A stretch of DNA of 64,000 nucleotides from an uncultured Halomonas sp. (GCF_947500835.1 NZ_CANMTQ010000013.1:58566-122565); one strand, 5' to 3'. Positions 49,148-58,699 are shown, numbered from the stretch's first letter. Notes: a model not told the origin generated them from the letters alone. Numbers and translations: made by a program.

Positions 49148-49603
49148 ATGAGCAATGAATACCGTCACGTGCTGGTTGCGGTGGATCTGACCAAGGATTC
49201 ACACAAGGTACTGGAACGCGCCATTCCCATCGCTCGACGCAACAATGCCAAACTGTCCATCATCCATACCTTAGAGCCCCTGGGCTTTGCCTATGGGGGC
49301 GATATTCCCATGGATCTGACCAGCATTCAGGATCAGCTGGACGATCATGCCAAACAGCGTCTAGCCGAGATCGCCGATCCTGATGACATTCCTCGCGAGG
49401 ACCAGCATGTAGTGGTGGGGATGCCGGACACGGAGATTCATCGCTTTTCCCGAGAATACGACGTGGATTTGATCGTTGTCGGTTCTCATGGCCGCCACGG
49501 CTTTGCCCTGCTGCTCGGCTCTACCTCCACCGGCGTGTTGCATGGCGCCCATTGCGATGTGCTGGCGGTGCGAGTGGGCAAAGAAGGCGAGACCGACGAG
49601 TAG
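49148..49603 (+). CDS. universal stress protein UspA family
   Basis: 151-residue single-domain Usp. The N-terminal strand is HVLVAVDLTKDSHKVLERA. The C-terminal ATP-binding pattern G-x2-G-x9-G-S/T is visible in VVGSHGRHGFALLLGSTSTGVL. Such proteins are induced under starvation and stress and may bind ATP. GAGGAAG precedes the ATG. A terminator hairpin follows 37 bp after the stop. Confidence 0.92.
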   Translation: MSNEYRHVLVAVDLTKDSHKVLERAIPIARRNNAKLSIIHTLEPLGFAYGGDIPMDLTSIQDQLDDHAKQRLAEIADPDDIPREDQHVVVGMPDTEIHRFSREYDVDLIVVGSHGRHGFALLLGSTSTGVLHGAHCDVLAVRVGKEGETDE

Positions 49604-49639
49604 CTCAATCGATAACAAGCAATAGACAAATCATCACTG

Positions 49640-49668
49640 ACAAGGGCCGCCTCTACAGCGGCCCTTGT
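49640..49668. terminator. bidirectional hairpin between usp and uup
   Basis: Stem ACAAGGGCCGC / GCGGCCCTTGT, 11 bp with a 7-base loop, lying between convergent genes. On the plus strand it is followed by CGTTGTC, only weakly T-rich. Confidence 0.7.
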
Positions 49669-49684
49669 CGTTGTCACGCCACCA

Positions 49685-51628
49685 TCACGAGTTGGCGTCA
49701 CCACCAGCCTGCGCCTCCAACTCCATCCAGCGCTCCATGGCCGCATCGAGTTCTGCCTGTTTTGCCGACAAAGCCTCCAGTACCCGCGTGACTTCATCAC
49801 CTTCCTGCTGATAGAACCCCGGATCGCCAACCTGGGCCTCGAAAGAAGCGATCTCTGCTTCGAGCGCTTCGATAGTGGATGGCAGGTTATCCAGTTCGCG
49901 TTGCATCTTATAGGAGAGTTTGCTGCCCTTCTTCTTGACCGGTTCCGCCACCGCCTTCGAAGCACTGACAGATGCCTCCTTGCCACTATTGCTCTTGGCC
50001 TTCTTCGAGACTACGTTGGCATCGAAATCCCAGGGCGCCGGGGGCAGCTTGCCGCCTTGGCGTACCCAGTCGGAATACCCTCCCACATATTCATGCACCC
50101 TGCCTTCGCCTTCGAAAGCCAGCACCTCGGTGACGACGTTGTCCATGAACTGACGATCGTGGGAGACCAGCAACAAGGTGCCGTCGAAATCGAGCAGCAG
50201 CTCCTCGAGTAGCTCCAGGGTTTCAACGTCCAGATCATTGGTGGGCTCATCGAGCACCAGCACGTTGGCCGGCTGGGTGAACAGCTTGGCCAGCAGCAGA
50301 CGGTTCGACTCGCCGCCGGACAATGCCTTGACCGGCTGACGCGCTCGCTCCGGGGTGAATAGAAAGTCCTGCAGATAACTGATGACGTGCTTGTCCTTAC
50401 CGCCAACGCTGACCCGATCGCTACCCTGGGCCACGTTGTCGTATACGGTCTTTTCCAGCTCGAGCCCTGCCCGCAGCTGATCGAAGTACGCCACTTTCAT
50501 GTTGGTGCCGAGACGCACCTTGCCTTCGCTTGGCGTAAGCTCCCCCAGCAGGATCTTGAGCAGTGTGGTCTTGCCGGCCCCGTTGCGGCCGATCAAACCG
50601 ACGCGATCGCCCCGCTGTATTTCCAGGTCCAGATCACGAATCACCCACTCATCGCCAAAACGCTGGCTGACGCCGCTCAACTCGACGACGCGCTTACCGC
50701 TACGCTCGCCGGTATCGACGTTGATCGTCGCTCGTCCTTGCCGCTCACGGCGCTCGGAGCGCTCCGAACGCATCTTTTGCAGCGCCCGCACCCGACCTTC
50801 GTTGCGGGTTCGTCGAGCCTTGATGCCCTGACGTATCCAGGTTTCTTCCTGAGCCAGCTTCTTGTCGAACTCCGCATTCTCCCGCGCTTCGATCTCGAGC
50901 TCGTGGGTTTTCTGCTCTTGATAGCGGGCGTAGTCGCCGGGATAGCGCCCCAGGCGACCACGATCGAGTTCGAGAATGCCGGTGGCCAGGCGCGAAAGAA
51001 ATGTCCGATCGTGGGTAATGAACAGTACCGCACCGGAAAACGTCAACAACTGCTCTTCGAGCCAGGTGATGGTGTCCAGGTCCAGGTGGTTGGTGGGCTC
51101 ATCCAGCAGCAACAGATCCGGCTCCGACACCAGCGCACGGGCCAGGGCGACCCGCCTGCGCCAGCCACCGGACAGATCGCTCATGGCGCCATCCGCGGGC
51201 AGGCCGAGCTTGGTCAACACCGTGTCGATGCGCTGATGGAACGACCAGCCGTCAATGGACTCTATTTGCGTCTGCAGCTGGGCCATTCGATCCATGTCCG
51301 GGTCCGGCGACTGAATCAGATGATGGTACTCCGCCAGCAACGAGCCGGCCTGGGGCAATCCTTGCGCCACCACATCGAAAATGGTCATGCCGCTGGCGGC
51401 GGGCAGATCCTGCTCCAGTACGCCGATACGTAGCCCGGGGGCTCGCCAGATCGACCCAGCATCCGGCTGGTTGTCTCCGGACACCAACCCGAGCAGAGTA
51501 GACTTGCCAGTGCCGTTACGCCCTACCAGCGCCAGACGCTCTCCCCTTTCCAACACCAGATCGGCACCGTCGAGCAGTACCTGCGGGCCGTAAGCCAACT
51601 GCAACTGTTCAAGACGTAACAACGTCAC
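49685..51628 (-). CDS. uup: ABC-F ATPase Uup
   Basis: 647-residue soluble ABC-F protein with two ATPase domains and no membrane part. Walker A motifs are GRNGTGKSTL and GRNGAGKTTL; signatures are LSGGWRRRVALARAL and LSGGESNRLLLAKL; Walker B motifs are LLLDEPTNHLD and LVLDEPTNDLD. A basic linker (RRTRNEGRVRALQKMRSER) lies between the domains. A C-terminal coiled coil (LSYKMQRELDNLPSTIEALE) is typical of Uup and binds branched DNA in E. coli. ABC-F proteins act on ribosomes; Uup also affects transposon excision. Confidence 0.95.
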   Translation of the reverse strand: MTLLRLEQLQLAYGPQVLLDGADLVLERGERLALVGRNGTGKSTLLGLVSGDNQPDAGSIWRAPGLRIGVLEQDLPAASGMTIFDVVAQGLPQAGSLLAEYHHLIQSPDPDMDRMAQLQTQIESIDGWSFHQRIDTVLTKLGLPADGAMSDLSGGWRRRVALARALVSEPDLLLLDEPTNHLDLDTITWLEEQLLTFSGAVLFITHDRTFLSRLATGILELDRGRLGRYPGDYARYQEQKTHELEIEARENAEFDKKLAQEETWIRQGIKARRTRNEGRVRALQKMRSERSERRERQGRATINVDTGERSGKRVVELSGVSQRFGDEWVIRDLDLEIQRGDRVGLIGRNGAGKTTLLKILLGELTPSEGKVRLGTNMKVAYFDQLRAGLELEKTVYDNVAQGSDRVSVGGKDKHVISYLQDFLFTPERARQPVKALSGGESNRLLLAKLFTQPANVLVLDEPTNDLDVETLELLEELLLDFDGTLLLVSHDRQFMDNVVTEVLAFEGEGRVHEYVGGYSDWVRQGGKLPPAPWDFDANVVSKKAKSNSGKEASVSASKAVAEPVKKKGSKLSYKMQRELDNLPSTIEALEAEIASFEAQVGDPGFYQQEGDEVTRVLEALSAKQAELDAAMERWMELEAQAGGDANS

Positions 51629-51741
51629 ACACCTACCTCGCTCGCCAATATTCCAAGCCGTCTAGTGTAACCCATGACCCGGCTACTGTGGCCCGTCCCG
51701 ACACGTTACAATGGCTTGCCCATCATCCCAGGAGTCGCATC

Positions 51742-52599
51742 TTGTCTTCGCCCCTCACTACCGTCGATGAATTTCTACCGCAAGCGCTTCGTTTCACCGC
51801 CCCCGCGGAGCTGGTGGATATTGGCGCCAACCTGACCCATCAGAGCTTTGCCGACGACCTGGATGCGGTAATTGCAAGAGCTCGGGCAGCCAATGTCACG
51901 ACCCTCATTCTCACCGGCACGGATCTCGAACATGCGGAGCAGGCCGTCGAGCTGGCGAAAAGCACGCCCGGCCTCTACGCCACCGCCGGGGTACACCCCC
52001 ACGACGCCAGTGGCTGGAGTGCAGCGCTTGGAAACGCGATGCGGGATCTACATCGACAGCCGGAAACCGTCGCCGTCGGGGAGTGCGGGCTCGATTTCAA
52101 TCGCAACTTCTCCACGCCCTCGGATCAGGAACGTGCGTTCGAGGCACAGCTGGGCCTGGCGGTGGAAAGCGGACTTCCGTTGTTCATTCATGAGCGGGAT
52201 GCGGGTAAACGCATGCTGGAAATACTGCGTGCCTGGCGAGACGACATCGCGGACGCTGTCATTCACTGTTTCACCGGCGAGCGGCAGACCCTTCACGGCT
52301 ATCTGGATCTCGACCTGCACATTGGACTGACCGGCTGGCTATGTGATGAACGACGCGGCCACCATCTGCGCGAGCTGCTTGGCGACATTCCGTTGCAGCG
52401 ACTGATGGTGGAAACCGACTGCCCTTATCTGCTGCCGCGCAACCTGCCCGCCAAACTCAAGGGGCGACGTCATGAGCCTGCCCTGCTGCCCTGGATCGTG
52501 AAAGAGATTGCCCACTGGCGCAGCACCGATGAAACGGAGTTGGCCCGCGCCACCACCACCACGGCACGCCGTTTCTTTCGTCTGGAGACCCCCTCATGA
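51742..52599 (+). CDS. tatD: TatD-family metal-dependent DNase
   Basis: 285-residue TIM-barrel hydrolase. Motifs are LVDIGANLTH (first metal ligands, here with Asn in place of the first His of HxH, as in TatD), GVHPHDA, VAVGECGLDFNRN, LFIHERDA, VIHCFTG and VETDCPYLLPR. TatD proteins act as 3'-5' exonucleases and in DNA repair. I took TTG 51742 because AGGAG lies 7 bases before it; GTG 51688 in the same frame is possible. The stop overlaps the start of the next gene (ATGA). Confidence 0.88.
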   Translation: MSSPLTTVDEFLPQALRFTAPAELVDIGANLTHQSFADDLDAVIARARAANVTTLILTGTDLEHAEQAVELAKSTPGLYATAGVHPHDASGWSAALGNAMRDLHRQPETVAVGECGLDFNRNFSTPSDQERAFEAQLGLAVESGLPLFIHERDAGKRMLEILRAWRDDIADAVIHCFTGERQTLHGYLDLDLHIGLTGWLCDERRGHHLRELLGDIPLQRLMVETDCPYLLPRNLPAKLKGRRHEPALLPWIVKEIAHWRSTDETELARATTTTARRFFRLETPS

Positions 52600-53075
52600 C
52601 TGACTTTCCCGGCTTCATTGCCGTCGAGACCGGCGAAGACGAGGCGCTGCCGCTGGCTATCGCCTGGGCGCTGCCGGATGGGCAGATCAAGCACACCCTC
52701 ATTGAACCCGATGACGACTGGCTGGATGACGAGCTGCTCAAACTGGGTGATTACAGCCTCGAGGAGCTGCGCACTTTCGGTGTCAGCCCCCTGGATGTGC
52801 TGCGGGAACTCGAAGGTGATCACTACAGCACGACACTTTATACCGCGGGGGTGAGCGACGACGAGGCGGCCCTGTCGCGCTTGTTCGATGACTTCGGCGT
52901 CGACCCCTTCGTCGAACTGGCCCCGGCGGAAAGTCTTTACCCGAACATGAGCAGCGGCGAATGGGCGCGGGCGCGCAATGAACTGTTTGGCGAATTGGGG
53001 CTGGAGCCACTGCGACCGGAGCATGAGGTGCAGGTCATGCTGTATCTTCACCAGCGGCTGAGTGAGGCAGAATGA
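52596..53075 (+). CDS. DEDD-exonuclease-like protein with degenerate active site
   Basis: 159-residue acidic protein, coupled to tatD by a 4-bp ATGA overlap. The layout resembles bacterial DEDD 3'-5' exonuclease-fold proteins: a first strand FIAVETGEDEALPLAIAWAL, then LIEPDDDW, YSLEELRTFGVSPLDVL and TLYTAGVSDDEAALSRLF. In active members the first strand has DxE and the third motif has SD before a hydrophobic segment. Here the first Asp is Ala and the later Asp is missing, so catalysis is doubtful. The fold assignment is my pattern recognition and needs a profile comparison. Confidence 0.55.
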   Translation: MTDFPGFIAVETGEDEALPLAIAWALPDGQIKHTLIEPDDDWLDDELLKLGDYSLEELRTFGVSPLDVLRELEGDHYSTTLYTAGVSDDEAALSRLFDDFGVDPFVELAPAESLYPNMSSGEWARARNELFGELGLEPLRPEHEVQVMLYLHQRLSEAE

Positions 53076-53090
53076 CCGGGAGCCACCTGC

Positions 53091-53453
53091 CTAGGGCAGT
53101 TCCTTGCCGCGATGACGCTGCGCATGGCGACGCCCCATGAAGGCCATGAATCCGCCCACGGCCACGGTAGCCATGAAAGCAATGTTGGCGCTACTGGAAA
53201 CGATCACACCGATCACGCCGATAATCGCCAGGGCCAAGCCGATATAGGGACTCTTGCCGAATAGTGTGATCGCCGCCACGACCAGACTGATCAGCGCGAC
53301 GCCGGTCTCCAGCCAACCCAGGCCGGCCACGGTCTCTTCCGTAGGGTCGGTCTGCATCCCCACGTCGGTGCCCAGATAAAGCGAGATGCCGGATGCGATG
53401 AGTGCCCAGAGTGATGCCAGGATGGCGAGAATGGCACCGATGCGATGTAGCAT
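53091..53453 (-). CDS. small hypothetical membrane protein
   Basis: 120-residue protein with three to four hydrophobic segments (IGAILAILASLWALIASGI; VALISLVVAAITLF; IGLALAIIGVIGVIVSS; IAFMATVAVGGFMAFM) and a basic C-terminus RRHAQRHRGKELP. The start at 53453 is decided by an excellent AAGGAGGG site just upstream; an earlier in-frame codon exists. The family was not recognised. It lies between the convergent exonuclease-like gene and the ferric-iron permease. Confidence 0.7.
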   Translation of the reverse strand: MLHRIGAILAILASLWALIASGISLYLGTDVGMQTDPTEETVAGLGWLETGVALISLVVAAITLFGKSPYIGLALAIIGVIGVIVSSSANIAFMATVAVGGFMAFMGRRHAQRHRGKELP

Positions 53454-53546
53454 ATATCCCTCCTTGGACGAAGTGCATTGCTGCAAACATTCTACTGTTA
53501 TCAACTACTACCTTGGCGCATCCCCAAGAAAAATCAAGCCTGTGCA

Positions 53547-55256
53547 TCACACTTCATTGCGGCTCGCAACGATGGTGCGCGAAATGATGATGACCGGAAG
53601 CACCCCCACGACGACGATGACCAGTGCCGGCAAGGCCGCCATTTCGAGTAGTGAATCCGAGGCGTATTGATAGACATTGGTCGCCAGGGTATCGAAATTG
53701 AACGGGCGTAGCAGCAATGTGGCGGGCAACTCTTTCATGGCATCGACGAATACCACGAGTGCCGCCGTCAACAACCCCGGGCGAATCAGCGGCAAGTGTA
53801 CGCGCCATAGGGTGCGCAGGGAGTTCTCCCCCAGGGAACGCGACGCCATGTCCATCGATGGCGTTACCTTGTCCAGGCTCGCCTCGATGGCGCCGGCGGA
53901 AACCGCCAGGAACCTGACCACGTAGGCGATGATGATGGCGGCCATGGAGCCGGTCAGCAGCAGGCCGGTGCTGATGCCAAAAGTATCGCGCATGAAGGCG
54001 TCGACGCCATTGTCGAAACTTGCAAGCGGGATCAGAACTCCAATACCGATAACGGCGCCGGGCATCGCGTAGCCTAGGCTCGATAGCTTGAGAGCGTGCT
54101 GTACGGAGCGGGTACGATCAAGCCGCTTGGCGTAGGCCAGCAGCACCCCGATGATCAGCGTCAGCAGCGCAGCGGTGATCGATAGGGTGAAACTGTTGAA
54201 CGCGTATTCGACGAAGCGATCGGTCCAGGACTGCTCGAAATAGACGATGGCATGGCGTGTCAGTACGCCCACTGGGAAAACGAAACCCAAGCCGAAAGGC
54301 AGGAAACAGGCCAGTGAGGCCAGCCATCCCCAGCCCGTCGTCAGACGGGGACGACGGTAGCAGCGAAACTGATCGCCCTTGCCGAATTGACGCTGACGCC
54401 GACGAGCATGTCGCTCGATCCAGATCAGCCCGACGATAAATATCATCAAACACAAGGCGATCTGTGCAGCGCCGCGCACGCTGCCCATGTTTAGCCAGAC
54501 ATTGAAAATACCCGCGGTCATGGTGCGGACGGCAAAATAATCCACGGTGCCGAAATCGTTGAGTGCTTCCATCAGGGTCAATGCCAGGCCAACGGCGATG
54601 GCGGGCCTCGCACTGGGTAATGCAACCCGCCAGAAACTCTGAAAGCCATTGCAGCCCAGCGTACGGCTGACGTCCCTCAAAGCCGCCGACTGCTCGAGAA
54701 ACGCCGCACGGGCCAGCATGAATACATAGGGATAAAGCACTAGCGAGAGCATGACCACGGCGCCGCCGAGACTTCTTATCTCGGGGAACCAGTAATCTCG
54801 GGGGGAGTTCCAGCCAAACAGGTCGCGTAACACGTTCTGCAACGGGCCGGCATATTCGAGTACATCGGTATAGACATAAGCGATGACATTGGCCGGCACC
54901 GCAAAGGGCAACAGCAACGACCATTCATAGAAGCGGCGCAACGGGAACTGATACATCGTGACCAGCCAGGCAGTGATCACACCAATGCTGCCGGTAAGCA
55001 ACGCAACCCCTACCATCAGCTTGAGACTGGTGGCGATATAGCCCGGCAACACGGTTTCAGCCAGGTGTGCCCAGACACTCCCCCCGCCATCGTGACCGGT
55101 AAATGCCAGGAAAATGACCGCGATTACCGGTAATACCACCAGGGCTGCCACGGACCAGGCGGTAATGAACCAGCCCCAATGGGTGCCGATACGCTTCGAG
55201 GAAACGGTGTTCTGACGTTCGACGAACTCGTCCGTGGCGATCACCGTACCCTTCAT
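53547..55256 (-). CDS. fbpB: ferric-iron ABC transporter permease (FbpB/SfuB type)
   Basis: 569-residue permease made of two homologous halves with about 12 hydrophobic segments, each with an EAA-type loop (ALRDVSRTLGCNGFQSFWRVALP and MDMASRSLGENSLRTLWRVHLP, shown in fragments ALRDVSRTLG and MDMASRSLGE). This is the architecture of FbpB/SfuB/HitB ferric-ion importers. It is transcribed behind fbpA after a hairpin. No ATPase gene follows: the next gene is the small membrane protein. The ATP-binding subunit must come from elsewhere in the genome. Confidence 0.9.
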   Translation of the reverse strand: MKGTVIATDEFVERQNTVSSKRIGTHWGWFITAWSVAALVVLPVIAVIFLAFTGHDGGGSVWAHLAETVLPGYIATSLKLMVGVALLTGSIGVITAWLVTMYQFPLRRFYEWSLLLPFAVPANVIAYVYTDVLEYAGPLQNVLRDLFGWNSPRDYWFPEIRSLGGAVVMLSLVLYPYVFMLARAAFLEQSAALRDVSRTLGCNGFQSFWRVALPSARPAIAVGLALTLMEALNDFGTVDYFAVRTMTAGIFNVWLNMGSVRGAAQIALCLMIFIVGLIWIERHARRRQRQFGKGDQFRCYRRPRLTTGWGWLASLACFLPFGLGFVFPVGVLTRHAIVYFEQSWTDRFVEYAFNSFTLSITAALLTLIIGVLLAYAKRLDRTRSVQHALKLSSLGYAMPGAVIGIGVLIPLASFDNGVDAFMRDTFGISTGLLLTGSMAAIIIAYVVRFLAVSAGAIEASLDKVTPSMDMASRSLGENSLRTLWRVHLPLIRPGLLTAALVVFVDAMKELPATLLLRPFNFDTLATNVYQYASDSLLEMAALPALVIVVVGVLPVIIISRTIVASRNEV

Positions 55257-55340
55257 TCAGCGCCTCCCTTGATTGAACGTTCAGCAAACCTAGAAGCAGG
55301 CTACTCAACGAACTTTTGGCAATTTTTCAACAGCTTTTCA

Positions 55341-55370
55341 TCAAAAACAGACTGCCGAGCGAATCGGCAG
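55341..55370 (-). terminator. attenuating terminator between fbpA and fbpB
   Basis: Stem CTGCCGA / TCGGCAG with a 5-base loop at 55352-55370; read on the minus strand it is followed by TCTGTTTTTG. It lies in the 157-bp spacer after the binding-protein gene and would lower permease expression relative to the binding protein. Confidence 0.7.
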
Positions 55371-55413
55371 CCTTGAGTGTTACGGCGACTGTACCCATGT
55401 GCGGTTCATGTAA

Positions 55414-56457
55414 TCAGTTGTCGAAGCCGACCTCGTTGATCAATTCGGTGGCGCGCCGGCGCAAAGACGCCACCTCCGCCAGAGAAACATCGTCGGCCTT
55501 GAAATCGCCCCAGGAAGCCACGGTTTCGGAGGGCTCGACGTCAGGATTGAGCGGATACTCGTAGTTGACGTCCGCGTACATCGACTGGGCGGTCTTTTCG
55601 GTTAGAAAGCGCATCAATTCGTAGGCGTTTTCTTCATTGGGCGCATGCTTGGCCAATGCCATCCCGGAAATATTGACGTGAGTGCCACGTCCATCCTGAT
55701 TGGGGAATTCGATGCGTGCGGCCTCGGCCCAGGAGCGCTGCTCTTCATCCTCCATCATCTTGCCGTAATAGTAGGTATTGCCGATGGCGATGTCGCATAC
55801 CCCATCACGAATGGCTTTTACCTGGGCCCGATCGTTGCCCTGAGGCTTGCGTGCCAGATTGTTCCTGAAGCCCTCGAGCCACTTCTTGGTCTCTTCCTCA
55901 CCATGCTCGGCAATCATTGAAGCGACTAGAGCAACGTTATAGGCGTTTGACGCGGGCCGGGTACAGATACGACCTTCGAAGCGCGGATCCGCGAGATCTT
56001 CGTAGGTCTCGATCTCACCGGGCTCCATGCGCTCGACGCTGGTGAAGAATATACGGGCGCGACTGGTCAGCCCTACCCATTCGTTGTTTTCACCGAAATA
56101 CTGCTCGGGGATATTGGATTCGATGGTTTCGTCTTCGATGGGCTGGGTCACATCCTGGTCAACCAGTTCCTGCAGGCGGCCAATGTCCACCGTCAACACC
56201 ACGTCCGCAGGCGAATTGCGCCCTTCTCGCTTGATGCGCTCCGTCAGCCCTTTGTCGCCAAATATGATGTTGGTTTCGATACCTGTCTCGGCGGTAAATT
56301 CTTCGAGAAACGGCTCGATCAGGAATGGCTGACGGTAAGAATAGATGTTGACTTCACCGGGCTCATCCTGAGCGGTTGCCATGCTGGCTGCGAGCGTTCC
56401 GGCAAGAGCACCGGATGCTGCCAGGGTGGTCACAAGCAGTTTTTTTGCAGTGGACAT
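55414..56457 (-). CDS. fbpA: ferric-iron ABC transporter, periplasmic binding protein
   Basis: 347-residue binding protein with a signal peptide (cleavage near ASMATAQ|DEP). It matches FbpA/FutA-type proteins: VNIYSYRQPFLIEPFLEEF at the mature start, then ADVVLTVDIGRLQELVDQ, and the tyrosine pair of the iron site in DIAIGNTYYYGKM. AAGGGAAA precedes the ATG. A Fur-box-like sequence lies upstream. The mature protein is strongly acidic, as expected in a halophile. Confidence 0.92.
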   Translation of the reverse strand: MSTAKKLLVTTLAASGALAGTLAASMATAQDEPGEVNIYSYRQPFLIEPFLEEFTAETGIETNIIFGDKGLTERIKREGRNSPADVVLTVDIGRLQELVDQDVTQPIEDETIESNIPEQYFGENNEWVGLTSRARIFFTSVERMEPGEIETYEDLADPRFEGRICTRPASNAYNVALVASMIAEHGEEETKKWLEGFRNNLARKPQGNDRAQVKAIRDGVCDIAIGNTYYYGKMMEDEEQRSWAEAARIEFPNQDGRGTHVNISGMALAKHAPNEENAYELMRFLTEKTAQSMYADVNYEYPLNPDVEPSETVASWGDFKADDVSLAEVASLRRRATELINEVGFDN

Positions 56458-56504
56458 GAATTTCCCTTGTGTTGGTGACGGCGGTTGACGTTCTTGCTCA
56501 TCGG

Positions 56505-56523
56505 TTAATTGCGAATCATTCTA
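56505..56523. promoter_or_regulatory. weak Fur-box-like site upstream of fbpA
   Basis: The stretch contains the AATCATT half of the Fur consensus exactly, in TTAATTGCGAATCATTCTA, but only about 10 of 19 positions agree overall. The position before an iron-uptake gene makes Fur control plausible. Confidence 0.35.
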
Positions 56524-56595
56524 TTTATACTTTCTTTACGCATCAACAACAACACTCAGGCTCCATTAATCCTTCACCGTGACAATATGCCCTCC

Positions 56596-57162
56596 TCAAG
56601 GAGTCGATGTCAGATAGGCTCGCCCTTTGGCGATAGCTGCCTCTCGGCTCGAATGGCAACGATAGTATGCCTGTAGCGTGCAGCGAAATGCCTCTGCCCG
56701 CCGGGGCAAGCCCTCGATGCGATACTGCTCGGCCCGGGCCTCGACACGAGAACGAAAGGCACGACGGTCGACGGCTTCCCCATCCAGGTTGTCGATACTG
56801 ACCTCGAAGCGCCGACCGCTTGCATGGGTGAATAGCAACTCCAGCGCCTGGGGCGCTATCTCGACAGACTCGAAGCGGCCTTGTTGCGCTTTATCGCGCC
56901 CGTCCGGCAGATACCAATAGCCATAGTCCTCAAGAGTGCGGCGTTTGGCCCCGGCGATGCACCAGTGGCTTACCTCGTGCAAGGCGCTGGCAAAAAACCC
57001 ATGGGCAAAAATGATGCGATGGCGCCCATGGTCTGAATCCGCTGGCAAATAGAGGGGCTCGTCCTCCCCTCGAACGAGACAGGTCCGGTAGGTATCGCGA
57101 AAAACCCCATCGAACAGTGCGATAAGGTCATTTGAACAGTGGTAAACGGCGTGTGCGTGCAT
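56596..57162 (-). CDS. epmC: elongation factor P hydroxylase EpmC
   Basis: 188-residue protein matching EpmC (YfcM), which hydroxylates the beta-lysyl-modified lysine of elongation factor P. Conserved stretches are IIFAHGFFASALHEVSHWCIAG (HExxH-like HEVSHW metal motif), DYGYWYLPDGRD and RCTLQAYYRCH. epmC normally acts with EpmA and EpmB, which are not in this window. The gene stands alone, between fbpA and the MATE gene. Confidence 0.92.
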   Translation of the reverse strand: MHAHAVYHCSNDLIALFDGVFRDTYRTCLVRGEDEPLYLPADSDHGRHRIIFAHGFFASALHEVSHWCIAGAKRRTLEDYGYWYLPDGRDKAQQGRFESVEIAPQALELLFTHASGRRFEVSIDNLDGEAVDRRAFRSRVEARAEQYRIEGLPRRAEAFRCTLQAYYRCHSSREAAIAKGRAYLTSTP

Positions 57163-57250
57163 ATCGCCATTATACGAACCGGCTACAGAAGCGGGAACCC
57201 AGGGTAGTTGCTAACATGGCGCCTTCTTGGCGGTAGACGGGAGTAGTGGC

Positions 57251-58699
57251 ATGGCGAGATCCATCACAACATTGGCGCGGCACAGCCGTCAGGAAAGCGC
57301 AGCGCTGTTGAAACTGGCCATGCCTATCTGTGGTGCCCAGCTTGCCCAGTCCGGAATGGGCGTTACCGATGTAATCATGTCCGGGCGGGTAAGTGCTACC
57401 GATCTGGCAGCGGTATCCGTCGGTTCCAGCCTATGGTTGCCGTTGATGCTATTCATCACCGGCACCTTGATCGGCCTGACGCCCATCGTCGCACAACTGC
57501 TGGGCGGCAAGCGCAGCGAACGCATTAGTCCCTATGTGCATCAGGCGCTTTGGCTGAGCATCGTGCTCGGCATTCTTGCTGCCTTGATGCTGTGGTTTGC
57601 CATCGAGCCGATCTTTCGCCTCATGGAGGTACCTGCTCGGGTTACCGAGCTTTCCTCTGCCTATCTGGCGGCGGTCGCCTTCGGCATGCCGGGGGTTGCT
57701 CTCTACCAAGCGCTACGCGCTTACTCGGACGGCATGAATCACACCCGACCGGCCCTGTGGATCAGTCTGATTGGACTCTGCATCAACATTCCCAGCAACT
57801 ATCTGCTGATCTACGGTGGCGATGGTCTGGTAGCACTGTTCGGCGAGATCGTGCCCTCAGGGCTCAGAGCACTGCCCGCTCTTGGCGCCGTCGGCTGCGG
57901 CATTGCCACGGCCCTATCCATGTGGGCCATGTGCCTGGCCATGCTGCTGTATACGAAGCGCAGCCGGGCTTATGCTCCGGTAGTACTATGGCAAACTTGG
58001 ACGCGTCCCTACTGGGGGATGATGAAGGAGCTTCTTCACGTCGGTCTGCCGATCGGGGTGGCCATCTTCGTCGAAGTGACCCTCTTTACCCTGATCGCAC
58101 TGCTCGTCGCTAGTCTTGGCGAAATCACCGTGGCAGCCCATCAGGTAGCACTCAATTATACGTCCGTGCTGTTCATGTTGCCCTTGTCCCTGGCCATGGC
58201 CCTTACCGTGCGCGTGGGCAACACCCTGGGCACGGGCAACCCTGAGCGAGCGCGCTTCGTTGCCTGGAACGGGGTGTTCGTATGCCTGCTTATAGCCTTG
58301 CTGAACGATGTAATTCTATGGCTGACCGCAAGACCCGTGCTCGAGCTCTATACGGCCAATCAGAACGTGCAGGCGCTGGCGTTGTCTCTACTCTATCTCG
58401 CCATGATCTATCAGGTATCGGACTCTCTACAGGTCAACATGGCCGGTGCGCTGCGGGGCTACAAGGATACCCGCATCATCATGGTGATCACCCTTCTTTC
58501 CTACTGGCTGGTGGGGCTAGGCAGCGGTCACCTGCTGGGAAGCACGGGTATTCCGGGAATTACAGATGCCCTAGGCGTCTATGGTTACTGGATAGGATTG
58601 ATCGCCGGTCTGACAGTATCAGCACTACTGTTGGGCTGGCGGCTGGAACGAGTCAGCAGGAGTGTTGCCGATGGCGCACGACAGGTTTCTCAGAGTTAA
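57251..58699 (+). CDS. MATE family efflux transporter (NorM type)
   Basis: 482-residue multidrug exporter with 12 hydrophobic segments in two homologous halves. Typical MATE stretches are QSGMGVTDVIMSGRV near the N-terminus, GMPGVALYQALRAYSDGMNHTRP (fragment ALRAYSDGMNHTRP) and AHQVALNYTSVLFMLPL. NorM-type transporters exchange cationic drugs for Na+ or H+. ATG 57251 was chosen because GGGAG precedes it. The 3' end overlaps the start of the DUF3080 gene by about 29 bp, suggesting an operon. Confidence 0.92.
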   Translation: MARSITTLARHSRQESAALLKLAMPICGAQLAQSGMGVTDVIMSGRVSATDLAAVSVGSSLWLPLMLFITGTLIGLTPIVAQLLGGKRSERISPYVHQALWLSIVLGILAALMLWFAIEPIFRLMEVPARVTELSSAYLAAVAFGMPGVALYQALRAYSDGMNHTRPALWISLIGLCINIPSNYLLIYGGDGLVALFGEIVPSGLRALPALGAVGCGIATALSMWAMCLAMLLYTKRSRAYAPVVLWQTWTRPYWGMMKELLHVGLPIGVAIFVEVTLFTLIALLVASLGEITVAAHQVALNYTSVLFMLPLSLAMALTVRVGNTLGTGNPERARFVAWNGVFVCLLIALLNDVILWLTARPVLELYTANQNVQALALSLLYLAMIYQVSDSLQVNMAGALRGYKDTRIIMVITLLSYWLVGLGSGHLLGSTGIPGITDALGVYGYWIGLIAGLTVSALLLGWRLERVSRSVADGARQVSQS

